Of a DNA stretch of 64,000 nucleotides, positions 42,447-50,993 are shown piece by piece. The stretch lies in the NCBI GenBank assembly GCA_040905665.1, contig JBBDRD010000035.1, forward strand, positions 186,001 to 250,000, given 5' to 3'. The translations under genes were made by a program, and so were the position numbers. Below the pieces are notes generated by a model that saw only the letters and a list, made by a program, of their open reading frames with translations, made no database searches and was not told the origin of the DNA. The number at the start of each line of letters is the position of its first letter. Positions within the stretch are counted from its first letter, which is position 1. Origin of the DNA: DASVCN01 sp040905665. Its GTDB lineage: Bacteria > Deinococcota > Deinococci > Deinococcales > Trueperaceae.

Positions 42447-42501
42447 GCAATAATATGAGTAAGATGTGTATGTGACTCATGTGCAAAGCGACGGGAGCAT
42501 G

Positions 42502-43785
42502 ATGATCACCCCTCAGCTGATCGCCCAACTAGCCGCAACGACAGCGCATCCGGAACTCCCCCATGCGACCGGGGCGACCTTCCACAGCGCCCGCGTTAGG
42601 CACGGCGATATCTTCTTCGCGCTGCCGGGCGCTGCCGAGCACGGTATCGAGCATGCCCAGTCTGCAATCGAGCGTGGAGCTGCGTTCGTCGTTTCCGATC
42701 GCGACCACCCCCGCGGTATGACGGTAGCCGACCCCGAGGCCGTCCTGCTAGCCCTTGGTCGTCACGCCCGCTCCCAGCTAAAGGCTCCCGTAGTAGCGAT
42801 TAGCGGCTCGGTGGGCAAGACTTCTACCAAGGCCTTCACCGCCGCCGCTCTCGACGCCTTCGCCAGCGAAGGCAACCTAAACACGCCGCGTGCGCTGGCC
42901 TGCACCCTGGTAACCGCCTGGCTCGCCGACCCTCGCCGTCCCCTGGTTCTCGAACTGGGTATCGACCGTCCAGGCGAGATGGACGAACTCCTCGACCTGG
43001 TGGAGCCAACGCATGGACTGCTCACCGCCATCGCCGAGAGCCACCTGGAGCAACTCAAAGACATTGAAGGCGTAGCGCGCGAAAAGGCCCTCTTGCTCGA
43101 ACGCTCCACCGAACGGTTTGCCTCTTCCTGCGCCGCCGAGCAGCTGCCCGTGGCGTTGCCAGGACTGATTCGCTACGGCCTTGGCGCGCACGCAGAGGTG
43201 CGGGGAAAGACCAGCAGCAGCGACGGGGTTCAACTTCTCGAGGCTCTAGGCGTAAAGGTAGAGCTCCGCTACCCGGGTAGGGCCATGGCCCGGAATGCTC
43301 TTGGCGCGCTGACGCTCGCCTGGCGGCTGGGGCTAGACCTCTCGGCCGCTGCCGCTCGCATCGGCCAGGCGCAACTGGAGCCGGGCAGGCTCGAGCGCAA
43401 GCACCGGGGAGACATCATCATTCTCGACGACAGCTACAACTCCAATCCGGCTTCGGCCAGGGAGGCGCTGGAGGTGCTCTCAAAGTGCCCACGCCCTCGC
43501 TGCGCCATTTTGGGAGACATGCTGGAGTTGGGTGCGCACGCCGGCCGGCTGCACCGCGAACTCGGGGCGGCCACTCTCGGCTTTGATCTGATAGTGGCAG
43601 TGGGACCGCTTGCCCGCCATATACGCGAGGGCAATCCCGACGCACTCCACCGGGAGAGCGTGGAGCAAGCCCTGCCGTTGCTGGGGCGTCTTCCCCAGGA
43701 CGCGACCGTACTGGTGAAGGGATCCCGGGGAATGCGGCTCGAGCGCATGGTGGCGGCCCTCATGGAGGGTGAGGCGCAAGAATGA
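42502..43785 (+). CDS. murF: UDP-N-acetylmuramoyl-tripeptide--D-alanyl-D-alanine ligase
   Basis: 427 aa from ATG 42502; the frame is open back to GTG 42466, but MurF homologues begin near ITPQLIAQLA and GGGAG precedes this ATG. Mur ligase landmarks: N-terminal UDP domain (SARVRHGDIFFALPG), ATP loop SGSVGKTSTK, LGIDRPGEM, IAESHLE, and DDSYNSNPASAREAL with GDMLELG in the C-terminal domain. It adds D-Ala-D-Ala to the precursor in the cytosol. After ftsI there is a 55-nt AT-richer gap containing TAATAT (42451-42456), possibly an internal promoter. Confidence 0.93.
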   Translation: MITPQLIAQLAATTAHPELPHATGATFHSARVRHGDIFFALPGAAEHGIEHAQSAIERGAAFVVSDRDHPRGMTVADPEAVLLALGRHARSQLKAPVVAISGSVGKTSTKAFTAAALDAFASEGNLNTPRALACTLVTAWLADPRRPLVLELGIDRPGEMDELLDLVEPTHGLLTAIAESHLEQLKDIEGVAREKALLLERSTERFASSCAAEQLPVALPGLIRYGLGAHAEVRGKTSSSDGVQLLEALGVKVELRYPGRAMARNALGALTLAWRLGLDLSAAAARIGQAQLEPGRLERKHRGDIIILDDSYNSNPASAREALEVLSKCPRPRCAILGDMLELGAHAGRLHRELGAATLGFDLIVAVGPLARHIREGNPDALHRESVEQALPLLGRLPQDATVLVKGSRGMRLERMVAALMEGEAQE

Positions 43786-44693
43786 TCCTCGCCGCCACCG
43801 CCATCGTTTCACTCCTGCTCACCGGCACCTACGTTCAACTCGCCGGTCGCCGCGGTTGGGGAAAGTCCGTTAGGCGCGACGGCCCCAGCGGCCACCTGTC
43901 GAAGGAGGGGACGCCCACCATGGGTGGCCTCGCATTCCTGGCGGCGCTGATGCTCACTTGGCTGACCGTCGGCGAGCGTGGCCCCGACTGGGCCGCACTC
44001 ACGGTTTTGATATTAGGCAGCGCAGCGTTAGGACTCTGGGACGACATCTCGGCGCTTGCGCGTAAGCGCCTCTTGGCACAGGGCGAGGGCGCCGGCACCG
44101 GGGCGTTGGCACGCTGGCGGATCCTGCTACAGAGCTCTCTCGCGCTGGGCTTCGCAATCTACATCGTGGATAGTGGGCGCTTCCTCGTCGGAGTTCCGAT
44201 TCTGGATGTACTGGGCTTCGCCTTCGTAATCGTGGGCGCCGTCAACGCATTCAATTTCGCCGACGGCCTGGACGGCCTGGCGGCAGGCATGACCTGCATA
44301 ATCCTGCTCCTTTTCGTCGGTAACCCGCTGGCACTGGCGCTGATGGGGGCGCTGCTGGGTTTCTTGTGGTACAACGCCAAGCCGGCGCGAGTGTTCATGG
44401 GCGGGGTCGGATCCGAAGCACTCGGTGCGGCGGTAGCGGGACTGGCGATCGTTTCCGACGTCACCTGGTACCTGCCGCTCATAGCCGTCGTGCCGGTTCT
44501 CGAGGTGTTGTCGGTGATAGTCCAGGTCTCCTACTTTCGCTTGAGTGGCGGTAAGCGCATTTTCCGCATGAGTCCGCTGCACCACCACTTCGAGCTGACG
44601 GGCTGGAGTGAAGTTCAGGTAGTCATGCGGTTCTGGCTCGTAACTGCCGCCTGCGTAGCGCTGGCATACGCACTGATCAGAGGCGGTGCATGA
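43782..44693 (+). CDS. mraY: Phospho-MurNAc-pentapeptide transferase (lipid I synthase)
   Basis: 303 aa, about ten membrane helices. TPTMGGLAFL, Asp87-Asp88 (LGLWDDISAL), NAFNFADGLDGLAAG (155-169), WYNAKPARVFMG and HHHFE at 267-271 are MraY motifs. It transfers phospho-MurNAc-pentapeptide to undecaprenyl phosphate on the inner membrane face. Oddity: the usual FMGDxGS motif reads FMGGVGS (205-211), so the Asp that corresponds to the magnesium-contacting Asp265 of Aquifex MraY is Gly208. It is also shorter than typical (about 320-360). Four-nt overlaps on both sides. Confidence 0.92.
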   Translation: MILAATAIVSLLLTGTYVQLAGRRGWGKSVRRDGPSGHLSKEGTPTMGGLAFLAALMLTWLTVGERGPDWAALTVLILGSAALGLWDDISALARKRLLAQGEGAGTGALARWRILLQSSLALGFAIYIVDSGRFLVGVPILDVLGFAFVIVGAVNAFNFADGLDGLAAGMTCIILLLFVGNPLALALMGALLGFLWYNAKPARVFMGGVGSEALGAAVAGLAIVSDVTWYLPLIAVVPVLEVLSVIVQVSYFRLSGGKRIFRMSPLHHHFELTGWSEVQVVMRFWLVTAACVALAYALIRGGA

Positions 44694-46042
44694 GGGTCCT
44701 CATCTACGGCTTGGGTCGCAGTGGCTTGGCGGTGGCCCGGCTCTGCCACTCCCAGGGGCATCGGCTCACCTTTTACGAGCAGCGCGAGGAGGGTGACGAC
44801 GTCCGGGCCCTGCTTGCCATGGGGGCGAAACGGCTCGACGGAGATCAGATTATCGCCGACCTTCCCGTACCCAACATCTGTATCGCCGCTCCCGGCGTCC
44901 CCATCGATCACCCGCACCTGCGAGCTCTAAGGTCGCGTGAAGTGGAGACGATTGGCGAGGTCGAGTGGGTCTACCGAACAGTTCCCGGCGAGATGATCGG
45001 CGTGACCGGGACAGCCGGCAAGGGAACCGTCACTCGCTGGATAGCCGACACGCTGAGCATGGCAGGAATCGACGCCCGCGCCGGTGGCAACATCGATCCG
45101 GCCCTCTCGGAAGTTGCCGAACCGGGGGCGACCCTGGTCGTCGAGCTCTCCTCATTCCAGCTGGAACGATGCCCTACCTTGAGACCTGGAACCGCGGTCC
45201 TCCTCAACCTCGGTTCCGATCACCTCGACCGACATGGGAGCATCGACAACTACCACGCCGCCAAGCGCAATCTGCTCGCCGGCCTTGGCCCCCGGCAGCT
45301 CTTCATCCATAACGCCGACGACCCCGTTCTTGCCCGCTGGGCACGGGAATCAAACTCTCGTACCAGCGGCTTCTCGGTGGCGGGAGAGGCCGCTGCCTGG
45401 CTCTCTTCGGGCGGAGTGCTGCATCTGGGCGAAAGCCCCTTGTTACACGCCGATGAGCTGCAGGTTAGCGGTCGACACCATCTGGCGAACGCGCTGGCGG
45501 TGGCCCTCGCCTGCCGCGAGCAGGGACTCGACCTCGACGAGATACGCGCCGGGCTAGCCGGCTTCACTGGCCTACCGGGGCGCTACAGCGCGGCCGGGCG
45601 CGTAGGCGACGTGAGGTTCATCGAGGATTCGATCGCCACGCGCACGCTCTCGGTCGCGGCGGCGCTCGCTGCCACTCCCGCTCCCATCGTGTGGATCGCC
45701 GGCGGGCAGTCCAAGGGCGCAGACGTGCACGAACTGGAGGATCTGATCCGTGAGAGGGTCCGGCTTTTCATAGGAATCGGAGAGTCGGGTCCTGGGCTGC
45801 GTGAGACCGTAGGCCAGTGGGTGCCCAGCCATTTGTGTGTCGAGCGGGATGGGAGCGCCGCACTGCGTTGCGCAGTTAGGGCTGCTCTGCAGCACCTGAA
45901 GGCACACTCTCCGCTCGGTGGCACGGTCCTGCTGGCGCCGCTGGCCGCCTCATTCGATCAGTTCCGCGACTATCGGGAGCGGGCCGATGCATTCCGCGCA
46001 GTCGTGCGTGCCGAGGAGCAGGCATGGACCCTCTCCTCCTAA
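44690..46042 (+). CDS. murD: UDP-N-acetylmuramoylalanine--D-glutamate ligase
   Basis: 450 aa. Rossmann-like N-terminus (VLIYGLGRSGLAVARL), ATP loop GVTGTAGKGTVTRW, ELSSFQLE, NLGSDHLDRHGSIDNYHAAK, GRHHLANALAVALAC, and IWIAGGQSKGAD-type C-terminal motif. It adds D-Glu to UDP-MurNAc-Ala. The usual DSKATN motif reads DSIATR, replacing the Lys that corresponds to E. coli Lys319; the Thr is retained. ATGA overlap with mraY and a 19-nt overlap with ftsW. Confidence 0.93.
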   Translation: MRVLIYGLGRSGLAVARLCHSQGHRLTFYEQREEGDDVRALLAMGAKRLDGDQIIADLPVPNICIAAPGVPIDHPHLRALRSREVETIGEVEWVYRTVPGEMIGVTGTAGKGTVTRWIADTLSMAGIDARAGGNIDPALSEVAEPGATLVVELSSFQLERCPTLRPGTAVLLNLGSDHLDRHGSIDNYHAAKRNLLAGLGPRQLFIHNADDPVLARWARESNSRTSGFSVAGEAAAWLSSGGVLHLGESPLLHADELQVSGRHHLANALAVALACREQGLDLDEIRAGLAGFTGLPGRYSAAGRVGDVRFIEDSIATRTLSVAAALAATPAPIVWIAGGQSKGADVHELEDLIRERVRLFIGIGESGPGLRETVGQWVPSHLCVERDGSAALRCAVRAALQHLKAHSPLGGTVLLAPLAASFDQFRDYRERADAFRAVVRAEEQAWTLSS

Positions 46043-47076
46043 TCATTCAGTTGCTACTTGGCGCCCTGGGAATCCTGGGCGTGGCCACCGGTGAGCCCGG
46101 CCTTGCCGTCGATCACGGCCTGCGCTTCCTGGCCGCGTTCCTGCTGACCGTGCTGGTCTCGCGAATCAAGCCCACCTCGGTCGTCCGCTACAGCCCTGCC
46201 GCCTATGTGGGCGTGCTGGCGCTTCTGGGCCTGGTGCTGATAATCGGCTCCTCGCCGGAGGGAAGTGAAAGCAAACGTTGGCTGCTCATCGGCGGCATTA
46301 GCCTGCAGCCCTCGGAGTTGATGAAGGTAACGGTTATCGCATACCTCACGGCCTTCTTCCACAATCATCTGGGCGATTGGCAGATCTGGCGGCCGATGCT
46401 GGTGATCGGGCTTGCCGCGGGCCTGATCGTGGTCGAGCCCGACGTTTCTACCTCGGCGTTCCTCTTTGCTTTGGCCTTCGCCATCATGATCGCCGCCGGC
46501 ACCTCGCTGGCCCGGCTGGTCGCGATTTCGACTGCCGCCGCCGTAATCGCACTGCTGGTGGCCGGTTCATACCTCAGCCAGTTCGAGTACATCGGCGAGC
46601 GCATTACCGGCTATCAGGACCTGTGGGGCGATCAGAACGAGATTTCGAGCACCTCGTACCAGGCCTACCAGGCGCGCGATACCCTGCTACGCGCCGGACT
46701 CTTCGGAATAGGTCCGGGCCGCCCCAACAGAGTGCCGGAGTCGGAAACCGACATGGTGGCGATCTCGATTGGTCAAGCGCTCGGCCTTGTCGGCTTGGCA
46801 ACCGTCATCGCTCTCTTCGTTCTGCTGGCCGGCCGCGGCATAAGGGTAGCCGCCTCGCAAAGCGGGCCGGGCAGCCTATTGGCCGCCGGGGCCACGACCT
46901 ATATCTGTGGGCAGGCGGCGCTCAATCTGCTTGTGGCGTCGGGGCTCTTCCCCGTTACCGGCATTCCGCTCCCCTTCATGAGTTACGGGCTCAATAGCCT
47001 CGTTAGCGTATCGGTCGCAATGGGCTTCATTCAAAGCGCCTACCGTCACGCCCGCGAAACGGGGGCACTTACGTGA
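46024..47076 (+). CDS. ftsW: SEDS peptidoglycan polymerase FtsW
   Basis: 350 aa, about nine to ten membrane helices. SEDS signatures: RWLLIGGISLQPSELMKVTVIAYLTAF, VEPDVSTSAFLF (the EPD-L-GT motif, with the catalytic-type Asp), LFGIGPGRPN, and PVTGIPLPFMSYGLNSLVSV. It polymerises septal glycan with FtsI. The N-terminus is short, beginning inside the first helix region, with ATG within the murD end. FtsW rather than RodA is supported by its place between murD and murG. Confidence 0.92.
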   Translation: MDPLLLIIQLLLGALGILGVATGEPGLAVDHGLRFLAAFLLTVLVSRIKPTSVVRYSPAAYVGVLALLGLVLIIGSSPEGSESKRWLLIGGISLQPSELMKVTVIAYLTAFFHNHLGDWQIWRPMLVIGLAAGLIVVEPDVSTSAFLFALAFAIMIAAGTSLARLVAISTAAAVIALLVAGSYLSQFEYIGERITGYQDLWGDQNEISSTSYQAYQARDTLLRAGLFGIGPGRPNRVPESETDMVAISIGQALGLVGLATVIALFVLLAGRGIRVAASQSGPGSLLAAGATTYICGQAALNLLVASGLFPVTGIPLPFMSYGLNSLVSVSVAMGFIQSAYRHARETGALT

Positions 47077-48164
47077 CGCGCATAGTTTTAGCTACCGGCG
47101 GGAGTGGCGGACATATCTATCCCGCACTGGCGGTGGCCGAAGTGGCCGTTTCCCACGGCTTCGATGTTCATCTGCTCGGTCAGAAAGGGGGAATGGAGGA
47201 GCGCCTGGCGGCCGAGTCCAAACTACCGTTCGTGGGCGTGGCCAGTGGCAAGCTCGACCGGCAGAGGCCGGATCCTCGGGAAATCGTGAGTTCGGCCGGC
47301 GGTGTCCGGGCGGCGGTGGCGGCCCTGCGGCACCTTCGTCCGGCGCTGGTGGTCGGATTCGGTGGGTTCGCCTCCTTTCCCGGAGCCGCGGCCGCGGTTC
47401 TGACCCGCACCCCGCTCCTGTTACACGAGCAGAACGCCTTCCCCGGATTGGTCACACGCTTGCTCGCTCCCTTTGCGCACTCGGTAGTGCTGTCGCAACC
47501 CGCAACATCTCGCAGGGTGCGAGCTCGGCGGGTAACGGTTGTTCCCTATCCGGTGCGAGAGGATCGCGTTGAAAGAAGTGAAGCACGTCGCGTCCTGGGG
47601 TTGCCTGAGGAAGGTACGCTCACGCTGGTGATGGGCGGATCGCAAGGCTCGGCGGCGCTAAACGCTGGTGTGGTAGCGGCGCTAAGGGAGCTTCGCGACC
47701 TGCGCCCGCTGGTGCTGCACAGCACCGGAGCGGCTCACTTCGAAAGCGTTCGCAGCACGGCAGCGGGCTTTTCAAACTACATACCCCGGCCCTATGTCGA
47801 CGCCACGCTCGCTTGGTCGGCGGCCGACATGGCGATCACCCGCGCCGGCTTTGGCACCCTCTCCGAGGCTGCCTTCTTTGGCGTTCCGCTGATAATGGTG
47901 CCGCTGCCGACGGCGGCGGAAAACCATCAGCTACACAATGCAAACGCCTTCGCACAGGCCGGCGCAGGCGGGGTTCTCGAACAGCAGCACCTCGGCGAGC
48001 TCGCCGGCAGATGGCGCGAGATGCTCGAGGAACCACGGCGCCAGGCGGCAGCCGCAGCGGCGCGGGAACTTAGTCCCGCCGGCGCGGCCTCACAGTTCGT
48101 GGAGTTGATTTCGGGAATTACTGCAGCCACCCCTCGCGAAGGCATCAAACAGGAGACGACATGA
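47073..48164 (+). CDS. murG: UDP-GlcNAc:lipid I N-acetylglucosaminyltransferase
   Basis: 363 aa, GT-B fold. ATGGSGGHIYPALAVAE (first Gly loop), GFGGFASFPGAAAA, LHEQNAFPGL, VMGGSQGSAALN (second Gly loop) and ITRAGFGTLSEAAFFGVPLIMVPLPTAAENHQ (UDP-GlcNAc binding) are diagnostic. It makes lipid II from lipid I at the inner membrane face. GTG start in a 4-nt overlap with ftsW (GTGA); the stop overlaps murC by 4 nt. Confidence 0.96.
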   Translation: MTRIVLATGGSGGHIYPALAVAEVAVSHGFDVHLLGQKGGMEERLAAESKLPFVGVASGKLDRQRPDPREIVSSAGGVRAAVAALRHLRPALVVGFGGFASFPGAAAAVLTRTPLLLHEQNAFPGLVTRLLAPFAHSVVLSQPATSRRVRARRVTVVPYPVREDRVERSEARRVLGLPEEGTLTLVMGGSQGSAALNAGVVAALRELRDLRPLVLHSTGAAHFESVRSTAAGFSNYIPRPYVDATLAWSAADMAITRAGFGTLSEAAFFGVPLIMVPLPTAAENHQLHNANAFAQAGAGGVLEQQHLGELAGRWREMLEEPRRQAAAAAARELSPAGAASQFVELISGITAATPREGIKQETT

Positions 48165-49573
48165 ACCGACATCTGCATTTCATGGGCATTGGGGGCGTGA
48201 GCATGAGCGGCCTCGCCCGCCACTACCGGGCGTGCGGTGACCACGTGAGCGGTTGCGACGCCAGTGACAGCCCCATGGTGCAGAAGCTGCGCAGCGAAGG
48301 TATCGAGGTGGCCCTGGGTCACCACTCCTCGCACATGGAAGGCGTGGACCTGCTGGTAACCACCATGGCCGTACCGCCCGGCAGCGACGAGGTACGAGCC
48401 GCACGCGAGTCAGGGATTGAGACGATCCAACGAATCGATCTGCTCGCCAGGCTCTTCACCAGCTACCGTTCGATTGGGGTAAGCGGGACCCACGGCAAGA
48501 GCACGACCACCGGAATGATCGCACAGATCTTCGTGGCGCTGGAATGCGACCCGTCGGTCCAACTGGGCGCCAACCTGCCAATACTTGCCGGCAACATGCT
48601 CGCCGGCAAAGGGAAGCACCTGATCGCCGAGGTGGACGAGTCGGATCCCGGCTTCGCCCGCCTGTCATCTGAAATAGCCGTGCTAATCAACCTCGAGGAC
48701 GATCACATCGCGGGCGAACACAGTGAGCGGCGGAACTACCATGCCAGCCTCGAGGATCTCGAAGCTGCCGCACGAAGCTTTGCCGCCAATGCCCGGCAAG
48801 TGGTGGCGTGTGCCGACTGGCCGGCTCTCAAAAGCGTTGTGGCGGGACTCCCCTCCGTCGTGACCTACGGCCTCGCCGAAGCGGCACACTACCGCATAAC
48901 GAATCTCGATCTTTCCGCCCTGGGCAGCCGCTTCACCGTTACGGCGCCCGGAAACCGCAGCGTCGTCGTGAGCCTTGGCGTGCCGGGCCTGCACAATGTT
49001 CAAAACGCGGCAGCCGCACTTGCCACCGCCGACCTCGCCGGCCTACCACTGGTAGACGCTGCTCGCGTACTCGGCGGCTTTGCCGGGGTAGGGCGCCGTT
49101 GGCAGCGCTGGGGCGAACCGGAGGGCGCGCTGATAATAGACGATTACGCTCATCACCCAACCGAGGTCGCTGCTACATTGCGTGCCGCCCGCAACACCGG
49201 TCGACGCGTTAGGGCGGTGTTGCAACCGCACCGCTGGATCCGTACCGCGCGTCACTGGCGGGCGCTTGCCGACGCCGCCGGACTTGCGGACGAGGTCATC
49301 GTGCTGGATGTTTATGCCGCCGGTGAAAGCGCAATTCCAGGTATTTCGGTGGACCTGATCGTCGACCGACTCCGGGCTTCGGGCCACTCGGCGGTACACC
49401 ACGACCACCAATCGGCGGTCGACTATCTCCGTCGCTCACTGGAGCCCGACGACTTGGTGATCACGCTTGGGGCGGGCGATGTGTGGAAAGTTGCCGAAGC
49501 GCTTTCCCAACAGCCTGCCGAGAGGCGATTAGCCGCCCGAAAGGTGACAGGGGCGCTAGGTGCAGATCACTGA
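48161..49573 (+). CDS. murC: UDP-N-acetylmuramate--L-alanine ligase
   Basis: 470 aa. HFMGIGGVSMSGLARH (N-terminal Gly loop), IGVSGTHGKSTTTGMIA (ATP loop), AEVDESDPGF, NLEDDHIAGE, GLHNVQNAAAALA, and IIDDYAHHPTEVAATL with QPHRWIRT in the C-terminal domain. It adds L-Ala to UDP-MurNAc, the first ligase step. Overlaps murG by 4 nt and murB by 14 nt. Confidence 0.96.
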   Translation: MNRHLHFMGIGGVSMSGLARHYRACGDHVSGCDASDSPMVQKLRSEGIEVALGHHSSHMEGVDLLVTTMAVPPGSDEVRAARESGIETIQRIDLLARLFTSYRSIGVSGTHGKSTTTGMIAQIFVALECDPSVQLGANLPILAGNMLAGKGKHLIAEVDESDPGFARLSSEIAVLINLEDDHIAGEHSERRNYHASLEDLEAAARSFAANARQVVACADWPALKSVVAGLPSVVTYGLAEAAHYRITNLDLSALGSRFTVTAPGNRSVVVSLGVPGLHNVQNAAAALATADLAGLPLVDAARVLGGFAGVGRRWQRWGEPEGALIIDDYAHHPTEVAATLRAARNTGRRVRAVLQPHRWIRTARHWRALADAAGLADEVIVLDVYAAGESAIPGISVDLIVDRLRASGHSAVHHDHQSAVDYLRRSLEPDDLVITLGAGDVWKVAEALSQQPAERRLAARKVTGALGADH

Positions 49574-50393
49574 GTCCCATCGCACCACCGAGCTTTCCCG
49601 ACTCACTACCTTAAGGGTGGGAGGGGCCGCCGAGTTGTGGGAGGTCGAGTCGGTGGGCGAGCTACACACCGCCACCAGTGAGCCGTTTCTGGTCATAGGC
49701 GCGGGCTCCAATGTGCTGGCGAGTGACGAGGGCGTGCGCGAGCGGGTCGTTCGGCTGGGCCGCAGCTTCAACACCTTGAGCGAGTTTGAGGGTAAGGAGG
49801 AAATCTGGCTGGGGGCGGCAACTCCGCTGCCAGGATTGGTAAGACGTGCTCAGCAAGCGGGACTATCTGGCCTCGAGGGTCTGCTCGGCGTGCCCGCGGT
49901 GCTAGGCGGAGCGGTGGCAATGAACGCAGGCACGCGCTTTGGCGCCATTGACGATACGTTGCAGGAGGTGGAGTTGTTTGTTGACGGCTCCCTCGAGCGG
50001 CTTCCGGCAGCGGCGCTCGGCCTGGCGTACCGCCGTTCGCAACTGCCGCTGCACTCCGTAATCACCTGCGTCCGTTTTCGTCTTACACCCTCCACGCCCG
50101 AGCGGGTGCAGCGACAGATGGAGCAGGTGGACGCCGCGCGTAAGGGCCAACCCAAGAAGAAGTCGGCAGGCTGCGCCTTCAAGAATCCGCAGGGTGACAG
50201 CGCCGGCAGGCTCATCGACCAAGCAGGACTCAAGGGCCTGCGAGTCGGAGACGCGATGGTTTCCCTCGCGCATGGCAACTTCATCGTCAATATGGGCAAC
50301 GCAACGTCGACGCAGGTTCTCGAACTCATCGAACTGATACGGGCCGCGGTGGGGCGCGAGCTCGATCTCGAGTGGAAGCTGTGGGGCTTCTGA
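49560..50393 (+). CDS. murB: UDP-N-acetylenolpyruvoylglucosamine reductase
   Basis: 277 aa. FAD-binding GAGSNVLASDEGV, GLSGLEGLLGVPAVLGGAVAMNAG, YRRSQL, and SAGCAFKNPQGDSAGRLIDQAGLKG with Cys at the proton-donor position that is Ser in E. coli and S. aureus; Cys occurs there in other phyla. It reduces the enolpyruvyl group to form UDP-MurNAc with NADPH. GTG start within the murC end. It ends one base before ftsQ. Confidence 0.94.
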   Translation: MQITESHRTTELSRLTTLRVGGAAELWEVESVGELHTATSEPFLVIGAGSNVLASDEGVRERVVRLGRSFNTLSEFEGKEEIWLGAATPLPGLVRRAQQAGLSGLEGLLGVPAVLGGAVAMNAGTRFGAIDDTLQEVELFVDGSLERLPAAALGLAYRRSQLPLHSVITCVRFRLTPSTPERVQRQMEQVDAARKGQPKKKSAGCAFKNPQGDSAGRLIDQAGLKGLRVGDAMVSLAHGNFIVNMGNATSTQVLELIELIRAAVGRELDLEWKLWGF

Positions 50394-50993
50394 ATGCGAC
50401 CCTTCCTACTCATGCTCGCCCTGCTTGCGGCCGTGCTGCTCATCGGGAGTCGCTTCTACCCCTCGATCGCCACGGTGGCGGTCAGTGGCAACGCGCACTA
50501 CGATCGGGAAGAGGTCATGCAGCTTGCCAACGTGTCGCCGGGCGGGCCGCTCCTGTGGGTGAACCGCTGGAACCTTTCTCGATTGGTACAAGATCCGTGG
50601 ATCGAGCGGACCCGGGTGATTCGCCATTGGCCCGATACGGTCTCGATAACGGTATGGGAGCGAACTCCCGTTATAAGCAACGGGGAGTCGAGCTGGGCTG
50701 CCGACGGAACCGTGCTGCCGGCTGTCGACCAGGAAACGCAGGCGAATTTAGTTCGGCTGAAAGGTTGGGGCAAGCCGCGTGTGGCCGAGGCCCTGGAGCT
50801 TCTCGAGCTATTGTCCCCCTTTGGGCCCAGGGTGATAAACTACTCGCCGGAAGGCTTCGACATCGATCTGACGGATACGAGCCTCTTCACGCCCAGCGTG
50901 GCTGTGCTCGAGCGTCACTGGGCCGCCTGGACGAATCAGCGAGGGAGCCGCGTGGCGGTCTACCCATGGGGAGTGAGCGAGAACCATGACTGA
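50394..50993 (+). CDS. ftsQ: Cell-division protein FtsQ/DivIB-like (POTRA domain)
   Basis: 199 aa. A single N-terminal membrane helix (FLLMLALLAAVLLIG), a POTRA domain (IATVAVSGNAHYDREEVMQLANVSPGGPLLWVN, RLVQDPWIERTRVIRHWPDTVSITVWERTPV) and a short beta domain. It is the assembly hub of the divisome in the periplasm-like space. It abuts murB with no spacer and overlaps ftsA by 8 nt. Shorter than E. coli FtsQ (276 aa) because the cytoplasmic tail is only a few residues. Confidence 0.9.
   Translation: MRPFLLMLALLAAVLLIGSRFYPSIATVAVSGNAHYDREEVMQLANVSPGGPLLWVNRWNLSRLVQDPWIERTRVIRHWPDTVSITVWERTPVISNGESSWAADGTVLPAVDQETQANLVRLKGWGKPRVAEALELLELLSPFGPRVINYSPEGFDIDLTDTSLFTPSVAVLERHWAAWTNQRGSRVAVYPWGVSENHD

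Noticed and set aside
42447..42501. GTG 42466 as murF start after a TAATAT/TAAGAT box
   Set aside because: It would add 12 residues without similarity to MurF N-termini, and ATG 42502 has a ribosome site; kept only as a possible internal promoter.
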